Assembly (NCBI RefSeq): GCF_019795105.1 | Contig: NZ_JAIMFO010000009.1 | Span: forward strand, 1-64,000 | Direction of reading: 5' to 3' | Source: Collinsella ureilytica | GTDB lineage: Bacteria; Actinomycetota; Coriobacteriia; Coriobacteriales; Coriobacteriaceae | DNA: 64,000 nucleotides | Shown: piece after piece, positions 27,001 to 35,655 of the stretch | Position numbering within the stretch: the stretch's first letter is position 1 | Layout of the letters: every line of letters starts with the position of its first letter | Notes under the pieces: generated by a model | The model's input: the letters and a program-made list of their open reading frames with translations, nothing else | The model's database searches: none | What the model was told of the DNA's origin: nothing | Made by a program: the position numbers and the translations under genes

Positions 27001-28322
27001 TGGCAGCGGCGAAGCTGATTCGTCGTGATCCGCGCTTAGTTGCTGTGTATTTGACCAATCATGGCTGCGGCCCAGATTCGATGCTCGCTCATCTTTTTGC
27101 TGAAGAGATGGGCTCAAAGCCGTACTTACATATTGAGGTTGATGAGCATTTTTCTAAAGTGGGAATTATCACGCGGATAGAGGCTTTCCTAAACAGCCTG
27201 ACGCGCTATGAGCCAAACGATGAGCGAAGTCTGCCACTGGTACAGATGCGGGTTGAACAAAACGAAACTCCGCTCGAGCCTCATATACCTGTGGCGCTGC
27301 CTGCCTTTGGCCTGCCTGCTCGCACGCTCGCTACGTATCTTAAGCAAAGAGGCTTTGAGGTCACGCCGATTGCTTCTGACGCTCGCTCACTCGCTCGCGC
27401 TCGGACGCTTCTTGCTGGCAAAGAATATCTTTCGTTTACGGCTCAGCTCGGATGCGCGTTGGTGGCAGCAGAAAAAGCTGCAGTATCGAAGCAGCGGATG
27501 CAGCTTTTGTTGCCGTCAGGGGAAGGGGCGGATGCCGATGGCGTATATGACCGGGTGATACGCTCAAAGCTTGCGGCATCCGGTATAAACCAGATCAAGA
27601 TCGTGGCACCACGACTTGAGCGTATTCCTGAGCGCGTGAAAGATATGCATGGTGTGGTGGCAGCACTCTTGGCAGCAGACGTGGCCTCTGCTGCTGGAAC
27701 GAAGCATGCTCCTGCCGTACTCGATAAGCTTTCGCATGCGGGTTTTGCGTTGAGCGCACTGCGTGAGGCGGCGGCTCAAATTGGGCAGGCGCGTGCAGAA
27801 GAGTCGGGCGTAAAAGGGACGATCTTAGCTGTAGGTGAGTGGACATGTGTGTGGGACGATGATCTGAATGAGGGAGCCTTGCTGCGACTTGAAGCCCAAG
27901 GCTGGCGTGTGAAGCGAATGCCAGCAACTGAGATGCTCTGGTTCCTCTGGTGTGATGCCTATCAAGACCGGGAGCGCTTTGATTGGATTGCGTCGCTTAT
28001 GGCTGAAATCTCAAAGCTCTTGGGTAAGGCGTCTCCCTTTCAAGACGATCCGTATCAGCTTTTTGGTATGGCAGATACCTTGGTGGGATCACTTGCTGCA
28101 GCACATGGTCGCTATCGGTCGGCAAAAACAGCGCTTGCAGGCGAGCTGGCGCAAGGAGCCCTCGCGATGGCGTCGCTCTATGAGAATACGGATGTGATTT
28201 TGGGGCTTGCTGAGGCCGCCTCAGCCGAGCATATGACCGTACCCGTCATGCGTTTGGGCTTTGAAGGCACGTCTCATGGTGACATTGATGAGCGCCTTGC
28301 TGCTTTTACCTATTACCTCTGA
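24039..28322 (+). CDS. Giant acyl-CoA dehydratase activase-related protein (two BadF/BcrA ATPase domains plus CoA-enzyme region)
   Basis: 1427 residues. Two ASKHA ATPase domains of the 2-hydroxyacyl-CoA dehydratase activator type are fused: G-I-D-I-G-S-S-S-V-K at the start with D-G-C-A-A-G-T-G-S-F, and L-G-I-D-V-G-S-T-S-T-N near 445 with N-K-V-C-A-A-G-T-G-S-F. Each has the Cys-containing activator motif that carries the bridging [4Fe-4S] cluster. A Pro/Ala/Ser/Cys-rich linker of about 120 residues separates them. Residues 740-1427 resemble the DUF2229/dehydratase-like part (G-I-P-R-S-L, G-E-T-C-F-P-I-K, N-H-G-C-G-P-D-S). The GTG start lies 9 bp after the DUF1858 gene. The family is known in anaerobes, but the substrate is undefined. 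Confidence 0.85.
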   Translation: MYAIGIDIGSSSVKLACLDLTNPAVHAQVQSESNRVSKVASFEPSALAHAVLYGARRPHRGDPLGVLADLLQEAYAKLGLENCAACGLTGSGRALVAPIAKQATVLEDLPAISAGATLLMPHVRSIMAIGAERAAYITALGSGRAPRFALNDGCAAGTGSFFEDQMGRLGLSIEDFSSLVARATSVPRISGRCAVFAKTDIIHRQQEGVPIEDILQGLCRAMVRSYRSLIVGSLPIEAPLAVVGGVMLNEGVLAQVREVFSLEPSDLIVSEQNLYLQAAGAAVHAARMHQQRIGQPASCGEKQEGLFALDLKALCELRRAHQGADPAPKGRMRAVCSLSQAASHCSSLPGLACKTGERKASVGAPASNAPSASAVLGASSANSVQTPGLPASMSEPAPAASYTTCEPLPQIDFVPGNGFQAKPLDSCCTTGAPVPSYLGIDVGSTSTNFVLINTSGELIHARYARTGGDSKAAVTAGLAALGGAVGERVRIIGVGVTGSGRTLIGAHVGADVVKDEITCQARAAASADPYVDTVFEIGGQDSKYISLKDGEVADFQMNKVCAAGTGSFVEEQAARLSIPLSAFGSLALRAAHPVDLGERCTVFVETAMNAALAAGARTEDIAAGLCQSIIRNYLHRVVGSKPVGKRIVLQGGVCFNTGIVAAFVQAYGDTISVSPYFAVSGAVGAALMARDAKLQTTRFRGWDLTGTAKPESAIREQEIEAYRAFFHEGERWMLAGYDPTIDPAKKTVGIPRSLMIYKFFPMAHAFFTHLGFNVLLSDTSSEATIARAQETAQGETCFPIKLMHGHMLELVERGVDYIFMPAVRTVRHEHSTLAHNYGCPYMYAAPSLVERELGLAQRGVELISPVLDMEMGQQAMAAAMLRVGVSLGRTPRETSLALLAGTQAISECTRLTEEAGERLLASIGKDERVLVMVTRNYGISDAVLNAGIPDALIDRGQRVITISHLKAHSFSIEEDYPNIYWPFGQHILAAAKLIRRDPRLVAVYLTNHGCGPDSMLAHLFAEEMGSKPYLHIEVDEHFSKVGIITRIEAFLNSLTRYEPNDERSLPLVQMRVEQNETPLEPHIPVALPAFGLPARTLATYLKQRGFEVTPIASDARSLARARTLLAGKEYLSFTAQLGCALVAAEKAAVSKQRMQLLLPSGEGADADGVYDRVIRSKLAASGINQIKIVAPRLERIPERVKDMHGVVAALLAADVASAAGTKHAPAVLDKLSHAGFALSALREAAAQIGQARAEESGVKGTILAVGEWTCVWDDDLNEGALLRLEAQGWRVKRMPATEMLWFLWCDAYQDRERFDWIASLMAEISKLLGKASPFQDDPYQLFGMADTLVGSLAAAHGRYRSAKTALAGELAQGALAMASLYENTDVILGLAEAASAEHMTVPVMRLGFEGTSHGDIDERLAAFTYYL

Positions 28323-28468
28323 GATGGTTAGACAGGCGTAAAGGTTACTTGTGGGGTAAGCGCAGCATGTCTTGCTGCAGGGTGCATAAATCTGCTTGCC
28401 TCTCGCTGTCGCAGGCACGGAGTGCATGAGCACGTTCTAGCGCACGTTCTAACCCGCTTAACTCCGGC

Positions 28469-29872
28469 TTAGCGCATGAAAAAGAAGATTATGATCAGCA
28501 CAACGACGAGGATGATCAGGGTGCAAGCGCCGACGATCGCTGCAATAAAACGCAGACGAGAATCACGCGTATGCTCGCGGATCGCCCGCTCTTCTTGCTG
28601 TAAGGCTTGAAGCTGCTCTTGACGTTCACCTCGCACAATCAGATCTTCATCGAGTTGCGCAGCAAGCTGAACGGTCAGCTCAGGATGCTCATGAATATCA
28701 GTTGCCTCATCCATGAGCGTTTGAGCATTTTCGGCAATCTCTTCTTGTTCTGCTATGAGTTGCGCTTCTGCCTTGGCTTCAGCTTCACGGGCAGAAATTT
28801 CATCACGCAGACTCCGCTGGCGCTCTTGGGCATCAAGCTTTGCTCGATCGAGCTCGTCGCGAGCAGCATCGGCCTCAGCAGTTACGGTGCGGAAATTCTC
28901 TTTTGCAACACCAATGGGCTTTTCTGCCTCAACAAGTATGGCAGAGGCGGTGGTAATTGCCCGGTCAAGTTCGGCTTCAATCTGTGGAAGATCCAGCTCA
29001 GCTGCGCGCTCAGCCTCAATAGCATCAGAAATTTCACGCTGGAGCTCGGTCGAGCGAACCGAATAGGCGGCAGTGTTTGCCGATGGATTGCGTTGGATAT
29101 CGGCAAATTCTGCCCGCAGGGTCTCAACGCGCTCGCGTGCACTTGCAATTGCTCCCTTTGCGGCAGCAAGCCCCGATGCTCGCTCTTCTTCTGAGCGCTT
29201 GAGATTACGACGTGCATCGTCTACACGACGCTGAAGGCGTGCCCCGGCTTCCCGCGCACTGGTCTCTTTTGCCTCAGCCGCCTCAACGGCTGCACGAAGG
29301 CGTTTCTCAGTTTTTTGGTCATCAGATTTCATCTGTTTCAAGCGATCATTTGCGTGAGCAATCGCTTCGGCAAGCTCACGATGTTTTGCTTCGGCGCGGG
29401 CGATGGTGGCTTCTGCTTCTTGGCGACGAGCCGTTTCTTGAGCCATGATGTCTGTATACCGAGCTGCTACATCGCGACGATGCTCAAGTTCTTCCGTCCG
29501 CTCTTGAATGGTATGCTCAAGAATATCGAGCTCAGACTGGGCAGTTTCACGCGCGCGCTTGGCATCTCCAACTTGCTTGATTGCGGATGCACCACGCATG
29601 AAGAGCGAGCGAACCGCCTCAACTGCTCCAGCATCTTCGAGTGCACGATCGCTCTCGCTACCATCATCGGCTCCGGCATCAGGCCTGTGTTGCCGAACAG
29701 CGTTTGTGCCATCAATGACCTCAAAGCCCTGAGGTAGCGGCTCGGGCTCGTCTCCGATCTGTTCGTACTCTTCACGAGAGAGAAAGCCTGGTAGTGGCCG
29801 TTCATTTTCGGGATAGGCGGCATGAGACGAGGAAGGCTCTGTATGCGTTTGAGAGTTCTTGTGCTCGTCCAT
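28469..29872 (-). CDS. Tail-anchored coiled-coil protein, unknown function
   Basis: 467 residues. Residues 1-90 are acidic and disordered. Residues 100-430 are an almost continuous Ala/Glu/Arg-rich coiled coil (A-R-R-Q-E-A-E-A-T-I-A-R-A-E-A-K, A-E-A-K-A-E-A-Q-L-I). Residues 440-465 are one very hydrophobic helix ending F-F-F-M-R, so the protein is tail-anchored with its coil in the cytoplasm. No enzymatic motif is seen. It could be a cell-envelope scaffold or a division-associated protein; both are guesses. It is convergent with the activase gene. Confidence 0.75.
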   Translation of the reverse strand: MDEHKNSQTHTEPSSSHAAYPENERPLPGFLSREEYEQIGDEPEPLPQGFEVIDGTNAVRQHRPDAGADDGSESDRALEDAGAVEAVRSLFMRGASAIKQVGDAKRARETAQSELDILEHTIQERTEELEHRRDVAARYTDIMAQETARRQEAEATIARAEAKHRELAEAIAHANDRLKQMKSDDQKTEKRLRAAVEAAEAKETSAREAGARLQRRVDDARRNLKRSEEERASGLAAAKGAIASARERVETLRAEFADIQRNPSANTAAYSVRSTELQREISDAIEAERAAELDLPQIEAELDRAITTASAILVEAEKPIGVAKENFRTVTAEADAARDELDRAKLDAQERQRSLRDEISAREAEAKAEAQLIAEQEEIAENAQTLMDEATDIHEHPELTVQLAAQLDEDLIVRGERQEQLQALQQEERAIREHTRDSRLRFIAAIVGACTLIILVVVLIIIFFFMR

Positions 29873-30029
29873 CGGTATCCTCCCGTCATCTGTTTTCCGC
29901 GCGTGCAGCGGATGTTCTCACCATCATAGCCTTCAAATGTATCCGTGCCATCAGCTCAATCAAGCTTGTTGAGAATGCTCGCAATTTTGCCAATTTGGCT
30001 CTCGTTATACGTGAGGCGGAACGACTTAT

Positions 30030-30302
30030 TTAGCGCGTGAGCTTATCGATGACACCCTCAATTTCGAGGAGTTTTTCGTGCCGCTCTTCTGGTGTTCCCA
30101 AGGTAGCTGCATCTTGTACGCAGCCCTCAATATGAGCCTTGAGCACGTCTGCATTAATGCGATTCAACAGAGAAGCCGTTGCCATGAGTTGGGTGGAGAT
30201 ATCGATGCAATAGCGATCGGAATCCACCATGCGCATAATGCCGTCTATCTGCCCGCGTGCCGTTTTGAGCAAGCGAAGCACCTGTTCCCGATCAGCCCTC
30301 AT
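30030..30302 (-). CDS. csoR: Copper-sensing repressor CsoR
   Basis: 90 residues of the CsoR/FrmR (DUF156) all-helical repressor family. The Cu(I) triad is intact: Cys in R-Y-C-I-D-I, then His and Cys in K-A-H-I-E-G-C. Without copper it should bind a GC-rich dyad and repress; Cu(I) binding releases it. It is last of three co-directional genes (copA, copZ, csoR), giving negative feedback. A matching operator lies in the copA promoter. Confidence 0.93.
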   Translation of the reverse strand: MRADREQVLRLLKTARGQIDGIMRMVDSDRYCIDISTQLMATASLLNRINADVLKAHIEGCVQDAATLGTPEERHEKLLEIEGVIDKLTR

Positions 30303-30335
30303 TGCACGATCCTCCCTCTCTCACAGAGCAGGCTT

Positions 30336-30554
30336 TTATGCTTCGGTGATGGAAAGCGCACGAAATGCTCCAGCGCTTGCAATAGCACTCGCAAGAGCCT
30401 CGTGCTCAATTGGCTTGTTCGCCATGACCTGAACGGTAGCAGTTGCATGATCTGCATCGGCATCTATAACGCCTGCGACCTGCATGAGCGCGCTTTCAAC
30501 GGAGGCATCGCAGTGTCCGCAGTTGAGTCCTTCAGTCTTGATGATGTAGTTCAT
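30336..30554 (-). CDS. copZ: Copper chaperone CopZ (HMA domain)
   Basis: 72-residue single heavy-metal-associated domain with the Cu(I)-binding motif G-L-N-C-G-H-C near the N-terminus. It is predicted to ferry Cu(I) to the CopA pump encoded just upstream in the same operon. The MxCxxC of classic CopZ is LNCGHC here; Leu instead of Met is tolerated in the family. AGGAAG precedes the ATG. Confidence 0.9.
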   Translation of the reverse strand: MNYIIKTEGLNCGHCDASVESALMQVAGVIDADADHATATVQVMANKPIEHEALASAIASAGAFRALSITEA

Positions 30555-30579
30555 GATCTTCCTTTCAACGTGAGCAGAC

Positions 30580-32946
30580 TTATATGGTCAGGCTTGGCTT
30601 GAAGCGTTTGAGACGGAGCGCATTGAGGACAACACATACACTGGAAAGACTCATGGCGGCTGCTCCAAACATGGGATTGAGCTGCCATCCGGTAAAAGGG
30701 AAGAGCACGCCTGCTGCTAAGGGGATGCCTAAGGCGTTATAGATGAGCGCCCAGAACAGGTCTTGTTTAATGGTGCGGATGGTTGCTCGCGAAAGCTCAA
30801 GTGCGCGCCTAACATCAGCCAAATCACTTTTCATGAGCACAATATCGGCACCTTCTTTTGCAATATCTGCTCCGGTGCCAATGGCGATCCCAACGTCTGC
30901 TCGTGCGAGAGCAGGGGAGTCGTTAATTCCATCACCCACCATAGCAACCCTCTGACCTGCCGCTTGGAGCTTGCGTACATGATGCTCTTTTTCTTGCGGC
31001 AAGACGCCTGCGATAATTTCGCTCGGCTCAAGGCCTGCCGCTTTCCCTATGGCCTCGGCACTCAACTGATTGTCTCCGGTGAGCATCATAATGTGCTTGC
31101 CAGAGCGTTTGAGGCTTTGAATCGCAGCTGCACTGGTTGGCTTTATACGATCAGCAACACCAATCACACCTACCGCCACCTCATTTCGGGCAAAGATGAG
31201 CGGTGTCTTACCTTCCTTTGCGAGTCGGTCAAGCAGCTCGGTATCAGGCTCAATGCCAAGCTCTGCCATAAGAGCGGCGTTTCCGGCAGCGATGGTATTG
31301 TTGCCTTCACGAGCAGTAATGCCTCGACCCGGAATTGCCTGAAAGTCTTGTACATCTCGTGCAACGATACCGAGCTCATTTGCATGAGCCATAACGGCTT
31401 CAGCGAGGGGGTGCTCACTTTGGTGCTCAAGGGCAGCGGCAAGTTTCATAAGAGCCTTTTCGCTCAAGGCATAGGTTCCATCGTGTGAAGCGGTGGGGAG
31501 TACGTCGGTAACAACGGGTGAGCCCTCGGTGATGGTTCCCGTCTTATCAAGCACGATAGTGGTAACGGATCTGAGCGACTCCAAGGCTTCAGCGCTTTTG
31601 AAGAGAATGCCCATTTGAGCACCTCGTCCGGTTCCCACCATGATGGCAACGGGAGTGGCAAGGCCTAAGGCACACGGGCAGCTAATAACTAATACAGCAA
31701 CGGATGCCGTGAGTGCCTCATGAGCTGAGTTGCCCATGAGCATCCATGCCAGAAAGGTACAAAGTGCAATACCAATAACTGCTGGAACAAAGATGGCAGC
31801 AACCTGATCGGCAACGCGTGATATGGGAGCCTTCGTTGCGTTAGCATCTTCAACGAGACGAATAATTCCTGCTAGGGTCGTGTCACTTCCTACTCGGGTG
31901 GCGCGGAAGGTAAAGCTACCGGTGCGATTTGTTGTTGCAGCAGAGACGGTATCACCCGCACGCTTTTCTACCGGCAGGCTCTCTCCTGTGAGAGCACTTT
32001 CATCTACCGCTGATGCTCCGGTAAGCACTACGCCATCAACGGGGATGGATTCACCGGGTCTCACGCGCAGAATCTGCCCGGGCGCGATTGCGTCTACCGA
32101 AATAGTTGTTTCACTCCCATCGTCTGCAAGAAGGGTTGCCGTGGCAGGTACCAGATCCATGAGCTGGGCTAAGGCATCGCCTGTCTTAGACTTACTGCGC
32201 GTTTCGAGATATTTACCAACAGTGACTAGAGCCAAAATCGTGCCCGCAGCTTCAAGATAGAGATTATCATGTGCCACGCGAGCAGCAGCTGCGGGGTCTC
32301 CTGCAGCAAGGTGCTCTGCCATGACATACATTGCCCAGATCGACCAGGCAATGCTCGCTCCGGCACCAATGGCAATCAAGGCATCCATGGTAGGGGCGTG
32401 CCTCATGAGCGATTTCGCGCCCTGAATAAAATACGCACGGTTTACGAAGGCAATGGGAATGGTGAGCAAAAGCAGGGTAAGCGCTAAGGTCATGCTATGG
32501 GCATGATCGGTGAGGACATACGGAAGCGGCCAGCCAAACATATGACCCATGCCGATGTAGAACAACGGAATTTCAAAGGCGAGGGAGAGGGCAAGGCGTG
32601 TTTGCATCGCCCGAGCTGCCGCCTCAAGCTTTGCAGTAGGACTTTGCGGCTTGAGCGGGGCACCTGTGGGCGCACCTTGTTCGTGAGAGTCAGGGGCGAA
32701 AGCTCCTGAACTGGCACCTCCGGCTTGGGTGGAGCCGAGCGGAACTGCCCCATAGCCAGCGCGATCCACAGCCTCGCAAATGGATAGGGGATCGGTTTGC
32801 TCAGGATCATAGTCCACCGTCATAGACCCAGCGAGGAGATTGACTGCTACCGACGTTACTCCTTCGAGCTTTGATACAGCTTTCTCTACATGTGCTTGGC
32901 ATGCAGCGCAGGTCATACCCGAAACATCAAAGCTGGACCTTGCCAT
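30580..32946 (-). CDS. copA: P1B-type Cu(I)-exporting ATPase CopA
   Basis: 788 residues. One N-terminal HMA domain (G-M-T-C-A-A-C, 10-16), a short low-complexity linker (about 75-110), eight predicted membrane helices, the phosphatase motif T-G-E-S, the Cu-specific membrane C-P-C (S-C-P-C-A-L-G-L-A), the phosphorylation site D-K-T-G-T, H-P-L-A-E and the hinge G-D-G-I-N-D-S-P. The C-terminal Asn/Met transport residues lie near P-M-F-G-A-A-A-M-S. It exports Cu(I) from the cytoplasm. AAGGAGG precedes the ATG. It is first gene of copA-copZ-csoR. Confidence 0.96.
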   Translation of the reverse strand: MARSSFDVSGMTCAACQAHVEKAVSKLEGVTSVAVNLLAGSMTVDYDPEQTDPLSICEAVDRAGYGAVPLGSTQAGGASSGAFAPDSHEQGAPTGAPLKPQSPTAKLEAAARAMQTRLALSLAFEIPLFYIGMGHMFGWPLPYVLTDHAHSMTLALTLLLLTIPIAFVNRAYFIQGAKSLMRHAPTMDALIAIGAGASIAWSIWAMYVMAEHLAAGDPAAAARVAHDNLYLEAAGTILALVTVGKYLETRSKSKTGDALAQLMDLVPATATLLADDGSETTISVDAIAPGQILRVRPGESIPVDGVVLTGASAVDESALTGESLPVEKRAGDTVSAATTNRTGSFTFRATRVGSDTTLAGIIRLVEDANATKAPISRVADQVAAIFVPAVIGIALCTFLAWMLMGNSAHEALTASVAVLVISCPCALGLATPVAIMVGTGRGAQMGILFKSAEALESLRSVTTIVLDKTGTITEGSPVVTDVLPTASHDGTYALSEKALMKLAAALEHQSEHPLAEAVMAHANELGIVARDVQDFQAIPGRGITAREGNNTIAAGNAALMAELGIEPDTELLDRLAKEGKTPLIFARNEVAVGVIGVADRIKPTSAAAIQSLKRSGKHIMMLTGDNQLSAEAIGKAAGLEPSEIIAGVLPQEKEHHVRKLQAAGQRVAMVGDGINDSPALARADVGIAIGTGADIAKEGADIVLMKSDLADVRRALELSRATIRTIKQDLFWALIYNALGIPLAAGVLFPFTGWQLNPMFGAAAMSLSSVCVVLNALRLKRFKPSLTI

Positions 32947-33002
32947 ACATGAGCCTCCTTGCGCGTATGCAATCGGTGTAGGTAACAGAACCGCCTATCG
33001 CC

Positions 33003-33033
33003 ATTGTACCCAACCCCCGGGGGGTATATGAGT
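33003..33033 (-). promoter_or_regulatory. copA promoter with CsoR-type operator
   Basis: On the minus strand TACAAT (33008-33003) is a good -10. Immediately upstream, 33007-33028 is a C/G-tract dyad (TACCC ... C5 then G6 TA), the shape of known CsoR operators. The operator overlaps the promoter spacer, so CsoR binding would block RNA polymerase. The -35 is weak. Confidence 0.7.
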
Positions 33034-33090
33034 GAGACAGACGAAACTTCATACAGGAACATAGCCTACATGGCAGCTTTCGGCTACCTG

Positions 33091-34488
33091 CTAGTGAAGG
33101 ACATGCGAGACCGTACCTCCACCGAGCACGATGTCTCCTGCGTAGACAACAACGGCTTGACCGGGAGCAATTGCTCGCTGCGGTGTATCAAAGCGAATGA
33201 TGAGCCTTTGTGCTCCAGCGAAAGCCTCTGTGTGATCGAGCGTTTGTGCGTGCTGAGGCTGTGCGTGCTGCGGCGAGGTTGTATCCCACGACAGGTGTGC
33301 GCGCTGGCTGGGCTGGTGGTATCGGATCCGAGCGTCTACCGAAAGACCTGGCCCCATTGCGGATGCATCCATATCAAGCAAGGAGCGCATCGCGTCTTCG
33401 GGAGCGCTCCAAATCCAATCTTTTGCGACAAGTGCGCTTGCGAAGAGATTTGCTTCCTCACCGAGAACCACCGTGTTTGTTTGCGTGTCGATTGAGGTGA
33501 CGTAAACGGGTTTGAGCATGGCCACACCAAGGCCTTTGCGCTGGCCAATGGTATAGCGAATGGCACCTGTATGCTGCCCTAAAACGCTGCCTTCGGTATC
33601 AACAATAGTGCCAGGAGCTAGAAGCTCTCCTTTCCGCTCTTCGATATAGTGGGCAAAGTCGCCATCGGGCACAAAGCAAATCCCTTGGCTGTCGCGTTTC
33701 TGAGCATTGCCAAATCCCTGGCGCTCTGCGATGGGGCGCACATCGGTTTCTTTTATCAGGCCGCCAAGGGGGAGGAGCACATGGGCAAGCCGCTCTTGCG
33801 TGAGGGAATATAAAACATAGCTTTGATCTTTCGAACTATCAGCGCCAGCGGATAAGGTGTACAGCTCATCTTCGTTCTGAGCATGCGCAATAATCTGATC
33901 CCACAGCGTGGCAGAAGTGTCTTCTTGTGGCTGCTCACAAGAGTTTGATGTCTCTTTGAGCTCTGTGTCTTGAAGCGAGGACAGGTTTGCAGGCACCGCA
34001 GAGGCAACGCCTGCAGAAGACGTATCCTCGCCGCCCGCTGAGCTCGTATGCGATCCACACATGGAGCTGGTTTTTGGAGATACGCGCTGGATCTGGGCAT
34101 AGTGGCCGGTAGCAATATAGTCAAATCCGTGCTCAAGCGCCCAATCAAGCAAGGCTCCAAATTTAAGATAGCGGTTGCAGTCAATGCAGGGATTTGGGGT
34201 GTGGCCCTCTTCGTAGGTAGTTACAAATTTATCAATGACGTCCCGCTCAAAGATCTCGCGCATATCTAAAACAAGATGCTGAATTCCCAGGCGCTTACAT
34301 ACGTCTGCCGCATCTGCAATGTCTTGCAGCGAGCAGCAGCTACGCGGTCCTGCATCGTCAAACGAACGAGAGCAGGTGAGGCGCATGGTTGCCCCGGTGC
34401 ACTCAAAACCCTGTTCTTTGAGCAGATAGGCGGTTACGCTTGAGTCAACCCCGCCGCTCATGGCAACGAGCACACGTCCTCGAGACAT
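33091..34488 (-). CDS. mnmA: tRNA-specific 2-thiouridylase MnmA
   Basis: 465 residues, longer than the usual 360-380. It makes the 2-thio group of U34 in Lys, Glu and Gln tRNAs. Visible: PP-loop A-M-S-G-G-V-D-S-S, N-P-C-I-D-C-N with a catalytic Cys, A-T-G-H-Y-A, the D-Q-S-Y-V-L-Y segment, G-I-C-F-V with the second Cys, Y-T-I-G-Q-R-K-G-L-G. A Ser/Thr/Glu-rich insert of about 60 residues follows A-T-G-H-Y-A, and a Gln/His-rich insert occurs near residue 400. ATG 34488 has AGGAGG 5 nt upstream; the GTG one codon earlier is less likely. It is 66 bp downstream of cysK and probably co-transcribed. Confidence 0.95.
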   Translation of the reverse strand: MSRGRVLVAMSGGVDSSVTAYLLKEQGFECTGATMRLTCSRSFDDAGPRSCCSLQDIADAADVCKRLGIQHLVLDMREIFERDVIDKFVTTYEEGHTPNPCIDCNRYLKFGALLDWALEHGFDYIATGHYAQIQRVSPKTSSMCGSHTSSAGGEDTSSAGVASAVPANLSSLQDTELKETSNSCEQPQEDTSATLWDQIIAHAQNEDELYTLSAGADSSKDQSYVLYSLTQERLAHVLLPLGGLIKETDVRPIAERQGFGNAQKRDSQGICFVPDGDFAHYIEERKGELLAPGTIVDTEGSVLGQHTGAIRYTIGQRKGLGVAMLKPVYVTSIDTQTNTVVLGEEANLFASALVAKDWIWSAPEDAMRSLLDMDASAMGPGLSVDARIRYHQPSQRAHLSWDTTSPQHAQPQHAQTLDHTEAFAGAQRLIIRFDTPQRAIAPGQAVVVYAGDIVLGGGTVSHVLH

Positions 34489-34554
34489 CACACCTCCTCA
34501 CCGAATAGTATCCCGGCTATTGTTGCACATCGGATGGCATATATACCCCACTGA

Positions 34555-35493
34555 TCACTCATCAAAAAGTGGAGTTGAGAGATAGCGTTCTCCCGTATCA
34601 GCAAGCAAGGCAACGATGGTTTTACCGGCGTTTTCTTGGCGCTTTGCAAGCTGAATTGCAGCAGCGATCGCCGCACCTGATGAAATTCCGACGAGTACAC
34701 CCTCGCGGTGCCCCATGGCTCGCCCAGCCTCAAATGCTTCATCATCCGTAATAGTGATCACTTCGTCATAGATTCTGGTATTGAGCACATCGGGTATAAA
34801 GCCAGCTCCTATGCCTTGAATTTTGTGCGGCCCTGGCTTGCCTTGAGAAAGCACCGGAGAGCTTGCAGGCTCAACCGCAACAATCTGCACTTCTGGTTTT
34901 TGCTCTTTGAGATACGCGCCAACCCCGCTCACGGTTCCGCCGGTGCCGACACCTGCAACAAAGATATCTACCTCTCCTTCAGTATCCTCCCAGATCTCCG
35001 GACCTGTGGTTCTGAGGTGAGCACTTGGGTTAGCAGGATTTTCAAACTGACTAGGAATAAAGCTCTTCTCAATAGTCTTTGCGAGCTCTTGAGCCTTGGC
35101 AATCGCCCCTTTCATGCCTTCGGATCCCGGTGTTAAGACAAGCTCTGCACCATAGGCACGCATAAGCCGCCTGCGCTCAATGCTCATAGTTTCTGGCATG
35201 GTAATCATGAGGCGATACCCTCGGGCTGCAGCAACGCTTGCAAGGCCGACACCGGTATTTCCGCTGGTGGGTTCAATGATGGTAAATCCGGCATGTTGCT
35301 TAATCACGCCTCTTACTTCGGCATCATCAAGCATGGCGCGAGCAATACGATCTTTTACTGAGCCTGCGGGATTGAAATATTCGAGCTTGGCAAGAATCCG
35401 TGCACTCAGACCCTCTGTAGCTTGAGTATGCGTGAGCTCGAGCAGGGGAGTCTTGCCGATGAGCTGGTCGATCGAAGTATAGATGCGCTTCAT
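34555..35493 (-). CDS. cysK: Cysteine synthase A (O-acetylserine sulfhydrylase)
   Basis: 312-residue PLP enzyme that makes cysteine from O-acetylserine and sulfide. Motifs: I-G-K-T-P-L-L-E-L, the PLP lysine in N-P-A-G-S-V-K-D-R, substrate loop P-T-S-G-N-T-G, phosphate loop [12 protein letters not shown] and the late S-S-G-A-A. GGAGCGAC precedes the ATG. It is divergent from an Rrf2-family regulator with a shared operator, and is followed by mnmA, which needs cysteine-derived sulfur. In some bacteria CysK also binds the Rrf2 protein CymR. Confidence 0.96.
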   Translation of the reverse strand: MKRIYTSIDQLIGKTPLLELTHTQATEGLSARILAKLEYFNPAGSVKDRIARAMLDDAEVRGVIKQHAGFTIIEPTSGNTGVGLASVAAARGYRLMITMPETMSIERRRLMRAYGAELVLTPGSEGMKGAIAKAQELAKTIEKSFIPSQFENPANPSAHLRTTGPEIWEDTEGEVDIFVAGVGTGGTVSGVGAYLKEQKPEVQIVAVEPASSPVLSQGKPGPHKIQGIGAGFIPDVLNTRIYDEVITITDDEAFEAGRAMGHREGVLVGISSGAAIAAAIQLAKRQENAGKTIVALLADTGERYLSTPLFDE

Positions 35494-35522
35494 ATGTCGC
35501 TCCTAACATGTGAGAGAATTAA

Positions 35523-35555
35523 ATACCTATACAACCTATAGGTATAACGTATAAT
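35523..35555. promoter_or_regulatory. Divergent cysK / rrf2 promoter with perfect inverted-repeat operator
   Basis: ATACCTATA (35523-35531) and TATAGGTAT (35537-35545) form a perfect 9-bp inverted repeat with a 5-nt spacer. A consensus TATAAT (35550-35555) serves the plus-strand regulator. The ATACC...GGTAT form resembles known Rrf2-family sites. A factor bound here would cover both divergent promoters. Confidence 0.8.
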
Positions 35556-35655
35556 GTAGAGACAGTAGACCAGACCGAAGCCTTGGCGTCAAGGTTTTGC
35601 TTGGCGACTAAACGCGGAATTCACGCTGAGTTTGTATGTCTTGAGAGGAAGCACG

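Noticed and set aside
33004-33495. 163-codon plus-strand ORF over the copA/mnmA region
   Set aside because: It is antisense to the well-supported mnmA 3' end, with a Cys/Leu/Arg composition typical of a shadow frame and no domain.
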